A stretch of DNA of 64,000 bases from an uncultured Lachnospiraceae bacterium (lineage in GTDB: Bacteria > Bacillota > Clostridia > Lachnospirales > Lachnospiraceae): positions 1-64,000 of the forward strand of contig CAJUJK010000003.1 in the NCBI GenBank assembly GCA_910586705.1, written 5' to 3'. The notes below the pieces were generated by a model. It was given only the letters and a program-made list of their open reading frames with translations, was not told where the DNA came from and ran no database searches. Position 1 is the first letter of the stretch. Each line of letters starts with the position of its first letter. Positions 33,758-42,148 of the stretch are shown here, piece after piece. The translations under genes and the position numbers were made by a program.

Positions 33758-34430
33758 TGCCCCACACCACCTTTATATATTCTGGCTCTTTCGGATTGAG
33801 TTCGATTTTCTCCCGGATGTGTCTGATGTGCACCATCACCGTGTTCTCCGGCGAAAAAGAAGGCTCCTCCCAGACTCTCTCGTAAATCTCCTCCGCCGGG
33901 AAAATGCGCCCCCTGTTTTTCATCAGAAGCTCCATGATCTTCGTCTCCGTGGCGGTCAGTCTGAGCGGCTCCCCGTCCGCATAGAGCGTGCGCTCCCGAA
34001 GGCGGTAGCAGAGTCTGCCGTTTACGATCTCTTCCTCCGCATTCTGCGCATGAATGCCGCCCAGCATCGTGTACCTGCGAAGCTGGCTTTTCACCCGGGC
34101 TGCCAGCTCCTGCGGATTGAAAGGCTTCGCCACATAGTCGTCTGCCCCCATGGAAAGCCCTAAGATCTTGTCCGTGTCCTCCGTCTTCGCGCTGAGCACA
34201 ATGATCGGCAGGTTCTTCCGCTCCCTGATCTTCATCATGGCGGACAGCCCGTCCAGTTTCGGCATCATCACATCCATGATGATAAGCTGTACCTCCGACT
34301 CCGCCAGAATCCGCAGCGCCTCCATGCCGTCATAAGCCTTCAGCACACGATACCCTTCCTTTTCCAAAAGAAGCGCGATCGCCCGCACAATCTCTCTGTC
34401 ATCGTCCACCACAAGCACACATGCATCCAT
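33732..34430 (-). CDS. OmpR/VanR-family response regulator
   Basis: The 232-aa regulator has a receiver domain (VLVVDDDREIVRAI, Asp near 53 in IIMDVMMPKLDG, Lys in AKPFNP) and a winged-helix DNA-binding domain (LRLTATETKIMELLM, EEIYERVW, NTVMVHIRHIREKIE). Its partner kinase overlaps its 3' end. It probably controls this operon and envelope genes elsewhere. The 146 bp upstream hold a GAAATGC/GCATTTC hairpin and AT-rich sequence but no clear promoter. Confidence 0.93.
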   Translation of the reverse strand: MDACVLVVDDDREIVRAIALLLEKEGYRVLKAYDGMEALRILAESEVQLIIMDVMMPKLDGLSAMMKIRERKNLPIIVLSAKTEDTDKILGLSMGADDYVAKPFNPQELAARVKSQLRRYTMLGGIHAQNAEEEIVNGRLCYRLRERTLYADGEPLRLTATETKIMELLMKNRGRIFPAEEIYERVWEEPSFSPENTVMVHIRHIREKIELNPKEPEYIKVVWGIGYKMEKK

Positions 34431-34535
34431 CTGAAAACCTTACCCCCTTTTTTCCTTAAGCCTGCACTTATCATAAAAATAAGTCCTTATAAAAAAGTTG
34501 TGGGATTTCTTATAAAAATCTTAAGGTGCGAACGA

Positions 34536-34552
34536 GAAATGCGAAGCATTTC
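34536..34552. repeat. GAAATGC-GAA-GCATTTC hairpin
   Basis: A 7-bp stem closed by GAA lies 24 bp downstream of the GTPase-NYN stop. It closely resembles the AGAGAATGC-GAA-GCATTCTCT hairpin at 45165, suggesting a small dispersed repeat. It has no T-run and is unlikely to be a terminator by itself. Confidence 0.5.
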
Positions 34553-34575
34553 GAGTCTGCTTATGCCCTATAAAG

Positions 34576-37413
34576 TCAATTAATATAGTTCTCCCGCATC
34601 TCCTTCTCCGCCGCCCTTATCTCTTCCAGAAGCTCCCTCGCGGAAACCCGGATCGCGCCCGCTCCCATAATGATGATCTGCTCGAGTCCGTCGGAAGTCG
34701 CCACCCGCACACGGTGGTTTTTCCGGCTCATCTCATGGGTCACCTTCTCGATATACTGGTCCGCCGTCTCCGCTTCCTTCGTGTAGACCACGTCTATATT
34801 ATGGTAATGCTCCACGCTGCCGGGATTTCCCTTCACACGGTATGCGTCAAAGACCAGAATCAGCTGCATCTTGCGATATGCCTGATAGTTGCAGAGGATA
34901 TCCATAAGCCTCCCTCTGGCGGCGTTTAAGTCCGCTCCGGCAAGTCCGGAAAGCTCCTCCCACGCGAAGATGATATTGTAGCCATCCACCAGAAGATATT
35001 CCTCCTGCTTACCCTGACTGCCTCGATACGCCACCTCTGCGGGCGCCGCCTTGGCGCGGATGGTTCTCGCCCACCCCTGCTTTTTCGGCTCCTTTGTGCC
35101 GAAAGTACGCGCAAAGATTTCCTCCACCTCTTCTTGACCTATAAAGTCAACCATCGACCTGCCATCAGCGGACCGTTTCGCATAGCGCTGCGCAAAATTA
35201 CCCGCTCCGGCGCCGTTTCCAGCCTCGTTATCCCCGGCGCCGCCTTGTCCGTACCGGGAGTATTGACCATCTTGGTCGTTTTCGCTATCCACGCCGTAAA
35301 TGCTGCCGTCCGACAGCCGCCACCCCGGTTTCAACACCGGCTCCAGGTGCATGTACGCCTCCACCCGGTCCCACTCCACCACGAATCCCGCGCCGTGGGC
35401 ACAGAACACGGAACCGCACGGATTCTCCGTATCATGTTCCGCCTCGTAACCGATCCGTTCCACGACCTCATCCGTGTTATGGCATGGCTCATAGCCCTGC
35501 AATCTCGTAAACAGCCGCCCTTTTCCCCCGGTATAGGCGAGCATTTTCGTCTGGTAGCTGCCAAACTCGGAGACAGGCACCGTTCCCGTAAGCACAGCCG
35601 CCTCGCCTGCCGTCTCCGGCGCGTCAAAGCGTCCGCTCATCGCCTGCACGTCCGTCATGGCGCGCCCCACAAACGTGGCGGGCAGTTCCATGCGGAAGGC
35701 ATAGACAGGCTCTAAGAGCACGCTCCCCGCCCGGCACAAGCCCTGTCTGAGCGCGCGGTAGGTCGCCTGTCTGAAATCACCGCCCTCCGTGTGCTTCACA
35801 TGGGATTTCCCCGCCGCCAGCGTAATCTGCATATCCGTAACCGGCGACCCCGTGAGGACGCCGAGGTGGGTCTTTTCCTCCAGATGGGTCAGAATCAGCC
35901 GCTGCCAGTTTCGGTCCAGCTTATCCTCGCTGCAATGGCTTCGGAACGTAAGACCGCTCCCCCGCTCTCCCGGCTCCAGAATCAGATGCACCTCCGCATA
36001 GTGCCTGAGCGGCTCAAAATGCCCCACGCCCTCCGCCACATCCGCGATGGTCTCCTTGTAGAGAACGCTCCCCTCGTCAAAGTCCACCTCTATGCCGAAA
36101 CGCGCCGAAATCAGTTTCCTCAAAATCTCGATCTGCACCTCACCCATCAGCCGGACGTGCAGTTCCCCGCTCTGTTCCTGTCTGAAGAGGTGAAGCTGCG
36201 GCTCCTCCTCTTCAATTTTGCATAACTTTGCGTACATATCATGGATATCGCATCCGTCGGGGAGATTGACCCGGTAAGTCATAACCGGTTCCAGAACAGG
36301 AAGCACGCACACCTGCTCCGCGCCAAGCCCCTGTCCGCAAAAAGTATGTTCCGGTCCGAGAATGGCGCAGATACTTCCGGCTTCCGCCTCCTGCACCGTC
36401 ACGTATTTCTCCCCGGAATATTGACGGATCTGATCGATCTTTTCCACCCAGTCACCCGCCGCGCCCGTTCCAGCCTTTTTCGACGGTTCCGCATCATCCG
36501 TTCCATCCCTGCCCTGTCCGCCCGGCACCGTTATCGTCTGCTTGACCTTAAGACTCCCTCCCGTCACTTTGACATGCGTCAGCCGGTTGCCCTGCGCGTC
36601 CCTCGTAATCTTAAAGACGCGCGCTCCAAAGCCTTCCCCGTGCTTTTGCGTGGGCGCATATGCCATAAGGGCGTCGAGTAATGCCTCCACACCGTCTCCG
36701 TGCAGGGCGGAACCGAAAAAGCAGGGGAACAGTTTCCGATTTTCTACCAATGACGCAATCTCCTCATCACTGACCGTGGGCTGCCGTACCTGTCCGTCAG
36801 CCACATTCTGCCCCGTACCCGTCCCTGCCTGTCCGTCAGTCCCACCCTGCTCCATCCGCTCCAGATACCGCTCCAGCAGCGTCTCATCGCAGACCGCTAT
36901 GTTTTCATAAAATTCATCCGACCGCACCCCGCCCGGGCACACAAAAGACACACAGCGCCCATCCAGCTCCTTCCGCACCCCCGAAAGCAGATGCGCCCTG
37001 TCCGTCCCCGGCTGGTCCATCTTGTTGATAAAAACAAAAACAGGCACACGGTAACGCTCCAGAAGCCTCCACAAAGTCAGTGTGTGGCTCTGCACCCCGT
37101 CCGCGCCGTTTATAATGAGCACCGCACAGTCTAACACCTGCAGCGTCCGCTCCATCTCCGCCGAAAAATCCACGTGCCCCGGCGTATCCATAAGCGTCAC
37201 TTCACAGTCCTTCCATGAAAAACGCGCCTGCTTGGAAAAAATAGTGATGCCCCGGTCCCGCTCCTGCGCGTCCGTATCCAGAAACGTATCCCGATGATCC
37301 ACACGCCCGGGATTTCTGATCTCCCCCGCCATGTAGAGCATACGCTCCGCCAAAGTTGTCTTCCCTGCATCCACATGTGCCAGCAGGCCGATCACTGTCT
37401 TTTTACCGCTCAT
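34576..37413 (-). CDS. TetM-like translational GTPase fused to a YacP/Rae1-like NYN nuclease domain
   Basis: The protein (945 aa) starts as an EF-G/TetM-type GTPase: AHVDAGKTT, RGITIF, DTPGHVDF and FINKMDQPG are all intact, followed by EF-G domains II to V, with SARFGIEVDFDEGSVLYKE typical of TetM/TetW. After a Gly/Asn/Asp-rich linker (about 710-760) comes an NYN domain at about 800-935: LLVDGYNIIFAWEEL, LILVFDAYRVKG and VRVATSDGLEQ carry the expected acidic residues of YacP/Rae1 ribosome-dependent mRNA endonucleases. I infer a factor that enters the ribosomal A site and may cut mRNA there, rather than plain tetracycline resistance. The ATG at 37413 has GGGGG upstream. Two other Gly/Gln-rich insertions occur at about 200-215 and 300-320. 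Confidence 0.88.
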   Translation of the reverse strand: MSGKKTVIGLLAHVDAGKTTLAERMLYMAGEIRNPGRVDHRDTFLDTDAQERDRGITIFSKQARFSWKDCEVTLMDTPGHVDFSAEMERTLQVLDCAVLIINGADGVQSHTLTLWRLLERYRVPVFVFINKMDQPGTDRAHLLSGVRKELDGRCVSFVCPGGVRSDEFYENIAVCDETLLERYLERMEQGGTDGQAGTGTGQNVADGQVRQPTVSDEEIASLVENRKLFPCFFGSALHGDGVEALLDALMAYAPTQKHGEGFGARVFKITRDAQGNRLTHVKVTGGSLKVKQTITVPGGQGRDGTDDAEPSKKAGTGAAGDWVEKIDQIRQYSGEKYVTVQEAEAGSICAILGPEHTFCGQGLGAEQVCVLPVLEPVMTYRVNLPDGCDIHDMYAKLCKIEEEEPQLHLFRQEQSGELHVRLMGEVQIEILRKLISARFGIEVDFDEGSVLYKETIADVAEGVGHFEPLRHYAEVHLILEPGERGSGLTFRSHCSEDKLDRNWQRLILTHLEEKTHLGVLTGSPVTDMQITLAAGKSHVKHTEGGDFRQATYRALRQGLCRAGSVLLEPVYAFRMELPATFVGRAMTDVQAMSGRFDAPETAGEAAVLTGTVPVSEFGSYQTKMLAYTGGKGRLFTRLQGYEPCHNTDEVVERIGYEAEHDTENPCGSVFCAHGAGFVVEWDRVEAYMHLEPVLKPGWRLSDGSIYGVDSENDQDGQYSRYGQGGAGDNEAGNGAGAGNFAQRYAKRSADGRSMVDFIGQEEVEEIFARTFGTKEPKKQGWARTIRAKAAPAEVAYRGSQGKQEEYLLVDGYNIIFAWEELSGLAGADLNAARGRLMDILCNYQAYRKMQLILVFDAYRVKGNPGSVEHYHNIDVVYTKEAETADQYIEKVTHEMSRKNHRVRVATSDGLEQIIIMGAGAIRVSARELLEEIRAAEKEMRENYIN

Positions 37414-37433
37414 TTTAACCCCCGATACGCGAA

Positions 37434-37459
37434 CATGTCCCGCCGATAAGCGGGACATG
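37434..37459 (-). promoter_or_regulatory. leader hairpin upstream of the GTPase-nuclease gene
   Basis: CATGTCCCGC (37434-37443) and GCGGGACATG (37450-37459) form a perfect 10-bp stem with a 6-nt loop, 20 bp upstream of the start codon and just before the GGGGG ribosome site. No T-run follows. It may shape translation initiation or end chemoreceptor transcripts. Confidence 0.5.
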
Positions 37460-37487
37460 CCAAAATTGTTACCTAACTTATATTATT

Positions 37488-38951
37488 TTAAGCCTGATTC
37501 AAAATATTTGCAAGTCTGTCGATGCCGGACTGCACCTTTGCCATGGAGGAAAGGATCGTCTCCACTCCTGTCACCTGCTCCTCTGTGGAGGAACTGATCT
37601 CCGTCGTGCCCTGCACGGAAACCTGCGAAATCTTCTCAACCTGCTGCATCGCCTCCTGCAGCCGTTCCTTGATCTCCACGATACCGCCCAGTCCGTCTCT
37701 CAGTTTTTCCGTCTCGTCAATGACTTCCTCGGACGACTTCAGCATGGTGTCAAAAATTTTCACCGTGTCGTCTAACTTTTCATTAGACTCCCGCACAATC
37801 ACGGTATTGCGGTCAATCACCTTGTTCGTATCGCCGATGGTAGCGATGATATCCTTAAGGATCGCATCAATCTTCTGCGTAGCCGTGGCAGATTCGCCGG
37901 ACAGCGCATTGATCTCATCCGCAACTACTGCAAATCCCCTGCCTGCTTCGCCTGCCCTCGCCGCCTCAATCGCCGCGTTCAGCGCGAGCAGATTGGTCTG
38001 TTTCGCAATCTGGCTGATGCTGTCTATGATCTCACCGATGGAACTGGACTTCTGCTCCAGCGCAGCCATACCTTCGGATGCCACCTGTGTCGCCTTGATA
38101 TTCTCACTGAACTTTTTGGAAAGTTCCTCGATCGCGACAATGCCTTCATTGTTCTTTTCTTCCAGCTTCTTAACATTTTCAACCGTCTGCAGAACTCTCG
38201 ACTCAGAATCCCCGATCCGGCTGTCCAGATCGTTGAATATCTGGATACTGCCCTCCACCTGCTCGATCTGCTGCTCCACACTGGCGGAAATCTCCCCGGT
38301 GGACGACGCGATCTCAGCGGAACTCTGCTCAAAACTATGTAAGGAATCGTAAATGGACTGGGAGGACTCCTGCAGTCCCTCGAAAGCGCCTCTCACGTTA
38401 TTCAGAAGCTCCTCCACCTCCCCTTCCTTCTGCTCCACCTTTGCAAACAGGGATCTCGCCCTGAATACGATGAAAACAGCCGCGGAAATCGCAAGGATAT
38501 ACACCATAACAATAAAGAACCAGATCGACATCGTATACATGCACAGATACGCCTGTCTGAAAATGACCAGCGCCACGGCATTGACTATAACAGTCACTCC
38601 CGCGCACACCTTGATTACCGATAAATCATAATAGGGAATCGCCAGAAACAGAACGAGAAAATACGCTTCCACCATGGCTCCGAATACACCGGGCGTCCCC
38701 GCCACGAGGGTCACCGCACCGAAAAACGGAAGAACCGATATATAAAGATATTTTGCAAAAGAACCCAGCTTCTTTTCAAACACCCTGATCAACACACTCG
38801 CCGCCACCATCAACAGAGCGATCGCATCCCTCCCGGACGCGCCGTTAAACAAAAGCACATAGACAACGGCGACAATGGGGATCGCCACGAGAAACAGGAA
38901 CATAATCATGTTCATCCGTTTCTCCTCATTTTTAAGAATTTCCAGTTCCAT
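37488..38951 (-). CDS. methyl-accepting chemotaxis protein
   Basis: The 487-aa chemoreceptor has about six membrane helices in its first 155 residues and no sizeable extracellular domain, so it may sense membrane or internal cues. A long helical signalling domain follows, with the hairpin tip ISQIAKQTNLLALNAAIEAARAGEAGRGFAVVADEI (described by position about 300-340) that contacts CheA/CheW. It has GGAGG ten bases before ATG 38951; a GTG at 38957 is an alternative. No che genes are nearby. The promoter carries a poly-G run in its spacer (see the next entry). Confidence 0.93.
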   Translation of the reverse strand: MELEILKNEEKRMNMIMFLFLVAIPIVAVVYVLLFNGASGRDAIALLMVAASVLIRVFEKKLGSFAKYLYISVLPFFGAVTLVAGTPGVFGAMVEAYFLVLFLAIPYYDLSVIKVCAGVTVIVNAVALVIFRQAYLCMYTMSIWFFIVMVYILAISAAVFIVFRARSLFAKVEQKEGEVEELLNNVRGAFEGLQESSQSIYDSLHSFEQSSAEIASSTGEISASVEQQIEQVEGSIQIFNDLDSRIGDSESRVLQTVENVKKLEEKNNEGIVAIEELSKKFSENIKATQVASEGMAALEQKSSSIGEIIDSISQIAKQTNLLALNAAIEAARAGEAGRGFAVVADEINALSGESATATQKIDAILKDIIATIGDTNKVIDRNTVIVRESNEKLDDTVKIFDTMLKSSEEVIDETEKLRDGLGGIVEIKERLQEAMQQVEKISQVSVQGTTEISSSTEEQVTGVETILSSMAKVQSGIDRLANILNQA

Positions 38952-39001
38952 ACCCACCTATCCTCCTTCTCCTGCGTATAAGAGTATACAATTTCGTTTT
39001 T

Positions 39002-39032
39002 ATTATATCATACCCCCCCCCCTAAATGTCAA
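39002..39032 (-). promoter_or_regulatory. chemoreceptor promoter with a G10 tract inside the spacer
   Basis: On the minus strand TTGACA (39027-39032) is a perfect -35 and TATAAT (39002-39007) a perfect -10, preceded by TGA, an extended -10. The 19-bp spacer is TTTAGGGGGGGGGGTATGA. The run of ten G (39013-39022) can slip in replication; loss of one or two G gives 18 or 17 bp, near the optimum. The start codon is 51 bp downstream. Confidence 0.85.
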
Positions 39033-39073
39033 GAGAAAATACGCTTCCGAAGGCGTTGAAAGCCGCTATTTTC

Positions 39074-39673
39074 CTAGCTTTCCTCCATCACGGACAGGCT
39101 CACAAACCGGTCGTAATGTTCCGGCTTAAACATCTTTTGGTAGAGGGTGTCCAGCGCGGTCAGGGAAGCCTTCTGCTCCCGCTCCCCGACAGGTTTGTAA
39201 AGCACACTGTAATCCACGCCGAAAAGAACCGACCGCAACGCCGTCATCTCACAGCCGCAGGAGAGGTAAAACGCAATCCGCCGCTCTCTGGTCAGACGCT
39301 GTTTTTCATCAGCCGCCGCCGAAATGCGCTCGGACTCGATATAAAGCCCGTCCACTTCCGGCAGGTTTTCCGCAAAGTAGGACACAAACAGGGAAAAGGC
39401 TTGATGCCCCAGCCCGCCGCCCCTTTTTCCGCGCAGAATCGCAAAATAATCAAGCAGCGCGCACCGTGTCTCCTTGCAGAGTATGAAAACGGCATAGCCC
39501 ACCAGTTCCTCCCCGCCGTAAATCCCCAGAGAAAAACCGTAGCCGCCATCCATGCTCCTTGTGATATGGCTTAACGGCTTCAGTTCGTCGGACGGGAAAT
39601 CCTTCCTCATATAAGTCTGATAAATATGCCCGATTTCTTGTTGATCTAAACTTTTTACGGTATAAGCCGCCAT
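39074..39673 (-). CDS. GNAT-family N-acetyltransferase
   Basis: The 199-aa protein has the GNAT fold: SLGIYGGEELVGYAVF, the acetyl-CoA pyrophosphate loop GKRGGGLGHQAFSLF, and RRIAFYLSCGCE in the last helix-strand region. The substrate is not predictable. AAGGAG precedes the start. It lies between the phase-variable promoter and the radical-SAM gene, transcribed in the same direction as both neighbours. Confidence 0.85.
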   Translation of the reverse strand: MAAYTVKSLDQQEIGHIYQTYMRKDFPSDELKPLSHITRSMDGGYGFSLGIYGGEELVGYAVFILCKETRCALLDYFAILRGKRGGGLGHQAFSLFVSYFAENLPEVDGLYIESERISAAADEKQRLTRERRIAFYLSCGCEMTALRSVLFGVDYSVLYKPVGEREQKASLTALDTLYQKMFKPEHYDRFVSLSVMEES

Positions 39674-39736
39674 TTTTCCGCTCCTTTTTTAGTGTACATC
39701 CTATACTATGCTCTGCCGCCTTTCTGCTCCCTTTGA

Positions 39737-39779
39737 GTTTACATAATACAAACATGCCGATGCGTCAGAGTTTACATAA
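39737..39779. repeat. two GTTTACATAA motifs
   Basis: GTTTACATAA occurs at 39737-39746 and 39770-39779 in the gap between the radical-SAM and GNAT genes. Further copies are at 11188, 25536, 42125 and, inverted, 62926. Five of the six copies are intergenic. They may bind a regulator. Confidence 0.45.
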
Positions 39780-39790
39780 TATCCCACAAC

Positions 39791-41206
39791 TCACCTGTCA
39801 TACCCCTGCACATACACGAAGGAATCCCCGTCGTTTTCCCTGTCCATGCAGTAATCCGGGTGTAACGCCGCCTCCACAAAATCCCCGCCGCCCGGCTCTG
39901 TCACCGTCACCGGCATCCCAAGCGCCCGCTCCACGTCCTGCACGGTGACATCGTCCAGAAAGACCCGCTCTCCGCTGCGCAGCATATTCGACGGAATGAA
40001 CAGGACGTCGCCAAGGTTCTCCCCTGCCTGCTGCCGCTCCCTTAACTGGGCGATCAGATCCTGCCCCGTGACCAGCCCGGCAACGGTGATCATCTCCCCG
40101 AAAAAATCGTTCCTGATGGGAAAAACATGCACGGCAAGTCCCGGACAGACGCTGCACAGCTCCTTCGCCGCATCCCGTATCAGAGGATACGCCAGTCTGC
40201 CCGTCGCCACAGCGATGGTCCGGTTCCCCTCCGCCAGTCTGTATTGACCATCTTGGTCATCTTTGATCATCCGCATTTTTTCCGCGAACTCCTCCCGGAA
40301 AAGCCGCATCATGCCCACGCCGTTTTCCAGCTGGATGTACCCGTCGTAACGCTCCTCCTCCGGGAAATCCCGCTCCGCCAGCATGTAAAATTCATCACTG
40401 GCATGAACAAAGTGTAGACCATACTGGTCAAAACAGACTTTCTGGTACGCCTCGATCATGTCGATGATCTCTCCCGCCTCCTCCTTGGTAAACAGTTCCA
40501 GAGGACAAAGCCCTTCCCGGTATTTCGTAATCCCCGCGGGCACCACAGACACACTCCGCATAAAGGGCAGATATTTCATCAGATCCGTCATGCTGCGCCG
40601 CAGTTCTTCCCCGTCGTTAATCCCCTTGCAGCACACAATCTGCCCGTTCATCTCCACATGCCCCTCGTAGAAACAGTCCAGAAAGCGCAGCTTTTCCCCC
40701 GCGAAACGGTTGTTTAACATCCTGCACCTAAGCGCCGGGTTCGTGGTGTGCACCGAAATGTTGATGGGCGCAAGCTGCATCTGGATGATGCGCTCCACGT
40801 CCCGATCGTCCATGTTGGTCAACGTGATATAATTGCCCTGCAGGAAAGAGAGCCGGGAATCGTCGTCCTTGAAATACAGCGTTTCCCGCATCCCCGGCGG
40901 CATCTGGTCAATGAAGCAGAAAACACACTTGTTGCTGCAGGAGCGGTAGTCGCTCATCAGACCATTCTCAAACTCCACGCCCAGATCCTCGTCGTAGTCC
41001 TTGTCGATCTCCAAAAGCCACTCCTCGCCGTCCGCCTTGCGCACAAGCGCCTCCACATACTCGTCCTTCATCAGATAGCGATAATCGAACACATCCCCTA
41101 TTTCGTTGTCATTAATGGAAAGAAGGACGTCGCCCGCCTCAATCCCCATCTCCTGTGCGATGGAACCGGGGGCTACCCCCTTCACCACATGCTCTGTCTT
41201 ATTCAA
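39791..41206 (-). CDS. DUF512 radical-SAM/PDZ protein
   Basis: The 471-aa protein has an N-terminal PDZ-like domain (GVAPGSIAQEMGIEAGDVLL), a radical-SAM cluster motif SCSNKCVFCFIDQMP (Cx3Cx2C) and the C-terminal DUF512 region (GLAVHVFPIRNDFFG, FIPSNMLRSGE and DDVTVQDVERALG). This is a conserved clostridial family of unknown reaction. The open frame extends upstream to 41542 but only shadows the zinc-ribbon gene. I place the start at TTG 41206, two codons before KTEHVVKG, with AAGGGAAACGGA upstream. Copies of GACCA-N3-TGGTC occur inside at 40247 and 40417. Confidence 0.85.
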   Translation of the reverse strand: MNKTEHVVKGVAPGSIAQEMGIEAGDVLLSINDNEIGDVFDYRYLMKDEYVEALVRKADGEEWLLEIDKDYDEDLGVEFENGLMSDYRSCSNKCVFCFIDQMPPGMRETLYFKDDDSRLSFLQGNYITLTNMDDRDVERIIQMQLAPINISVHTTNPALRCRMLNNRFAGEKLRFLDCFYEGHVEMNGQIVCCKGINDGEELRRSMTDLMKYLPFMRSVSVVPAGITKYREGLCPLELFTKEEAGEIIDMIEAYQKVCFDQYGLHFVHASDEFYMLAERDFPEEERYDGYIQLENGVGMMRLFREEFAEKMRMIKDDQDGQYRLAEGNRTIAVATGRLAYPLIRDAAKELCSVCPGLAVHVFPIRNDFFGEMITVAGLVTGQDLIAQLRERQQAGENLGDVLFIPSNMLRSGERVFLDDVTVQDVERALGMPVTVTEPGGGDFVEAALHPDYCMDRENDGDSFVYVQGYDR

Positions 41207-41228
41207 ATCCGTTTCCCTTCTCACGCTG

Positions 41229-42035
41229 TTACCAGTCGGAATCCCAGTCGTCGTAACTGCTGTCCCAGCTGTCGCTGCTATCCCAGTCGGAGCCGGAGTC
41301 CCAGTCGTCACTCGCCCACTCCTTCTCGCTGTACCATGACGTTTCGGTGAAATCCCCCACCTCGTATCCGGCGCGCCAGCTGCGCGACTGGTAATAGTCA
41401 TCCGCGTTCTTTTCAAGCTCCCTGTCCACCTGCGTGGGCGACCAGTCCTCGTCGTAGTCGTCCCACTCATACCAGCAGGAAGTGTCATAGTAATAAGTAG
41501 TATCCTGATAAGAATAGTATCCGCCGGAAGGTCCCGCCGCAAACCAGCCCGCCAGCAGTATCACCATAACCAGACCAAAAATGACCATCTGGTAAATAAA
41601 GGTTCTCTTCAAGGCTCTTGCCATCCCGTCGGACAAGTTCACGCTCTTCGTGCCCTTCGCGCCCATATGGCGCTTCTGCTCTCTCACCCGCTCGTTGATC
41701 TTCATGTAAAGCTCGTTGACCGCGTAAGCCTCGTCATTGCCCTCATATCGGACAGCCCGTTTGCCGTCCGCCTTATTTTTGTATACGATAAAATTGCCGG
41801 TGGCCTCATCCCGGTAAATACCGTAGGCTTTCGCGCCCCGGTAGTCCTCTCCGAGAAACACCCGCATATCTTTAAGCGGCAGATTATGCCGCTGACAGTA
41901 TGCCCGCAGTTCTTCTATTGTCGTGGGAACGCCGTAGGCAACTCTTTTCACGCGCCTGTTTGCCGCTCCACAGTGCGGACAGATCTGCGCCGTTTCCGGG
42001 ATCATCTGTCCGCAGTATTCGCATGGTATTTTCAT
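41229..42035 (-). CDS. zinc-ribbon membrane protein with a Trp/Asp/Ser-rich tail
   Basis: The 268-aa protein opens with a zinc ribbon (CEYCGQMIPETAQICPHCG), a small globular part with VYKNKADGKRAVRY (about 80-95) and one membrane helix (about 148-168, IYQMVIFGLVMVILLAGW). The C-terminal 90 residues are strongly acidic and aromatic, ending in DSxxDWDS-type repeats. Such tails may bind metal or partner proteins. The stop is 23 bp before the radical-SAM start, so the two are probably one operon. I do not recognise a named family. Confidence 0.8.
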   Translation of the reverse strand: MKIPCEYCGQMIPETAQICPHCGAANRRVKRVAYGVPTTIEELRAYCQRHNLPLKDMRVFLGEDYRGAKAYGIYRDEATGNFIVYKNKADGKRAVRYEGNDEAYAVNELYMKINERVREQKRHMGAKGTKSVNLSDGMARALKRTFIYQMVIFGLVMVILLAGWFAAGPSGGYYSYQDTTYYYDTSCWYEWDDYDEDWSPTQVDRELEKNADDYYQSRSWRAGYEVGDFTETSWYSEKEWASDDWDSGSDWDSSDSWDSSYDDWDSDW

Positions 42036-42148
42036 GGTTCCCTCTCCCCGCGCTTTTCTGTCTCAATTATACAGGGAACACCTCACAAAAAGCAATACCG
42101 CAAACACATCCTCGTATTTATTTAGTTTACATAACTCTGCTCTGCTGC

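Noticed and set aside
34576..37413. Plain tetracycline-resistance protein
   Set aside because: The GTPase half resembles TetM/TetW, but the fused NYN domain and the chromosomal setting without mobility genes make a housekeeping or stress role more likely.
41207..41542. N-terminal 112-codon extension of the radical-SAM protein
   Set aside because: The extra residues are Thr/Arg-rich and mirror the zinc-ribbon gene in another frame. TTG 41206 gives the normal family start.
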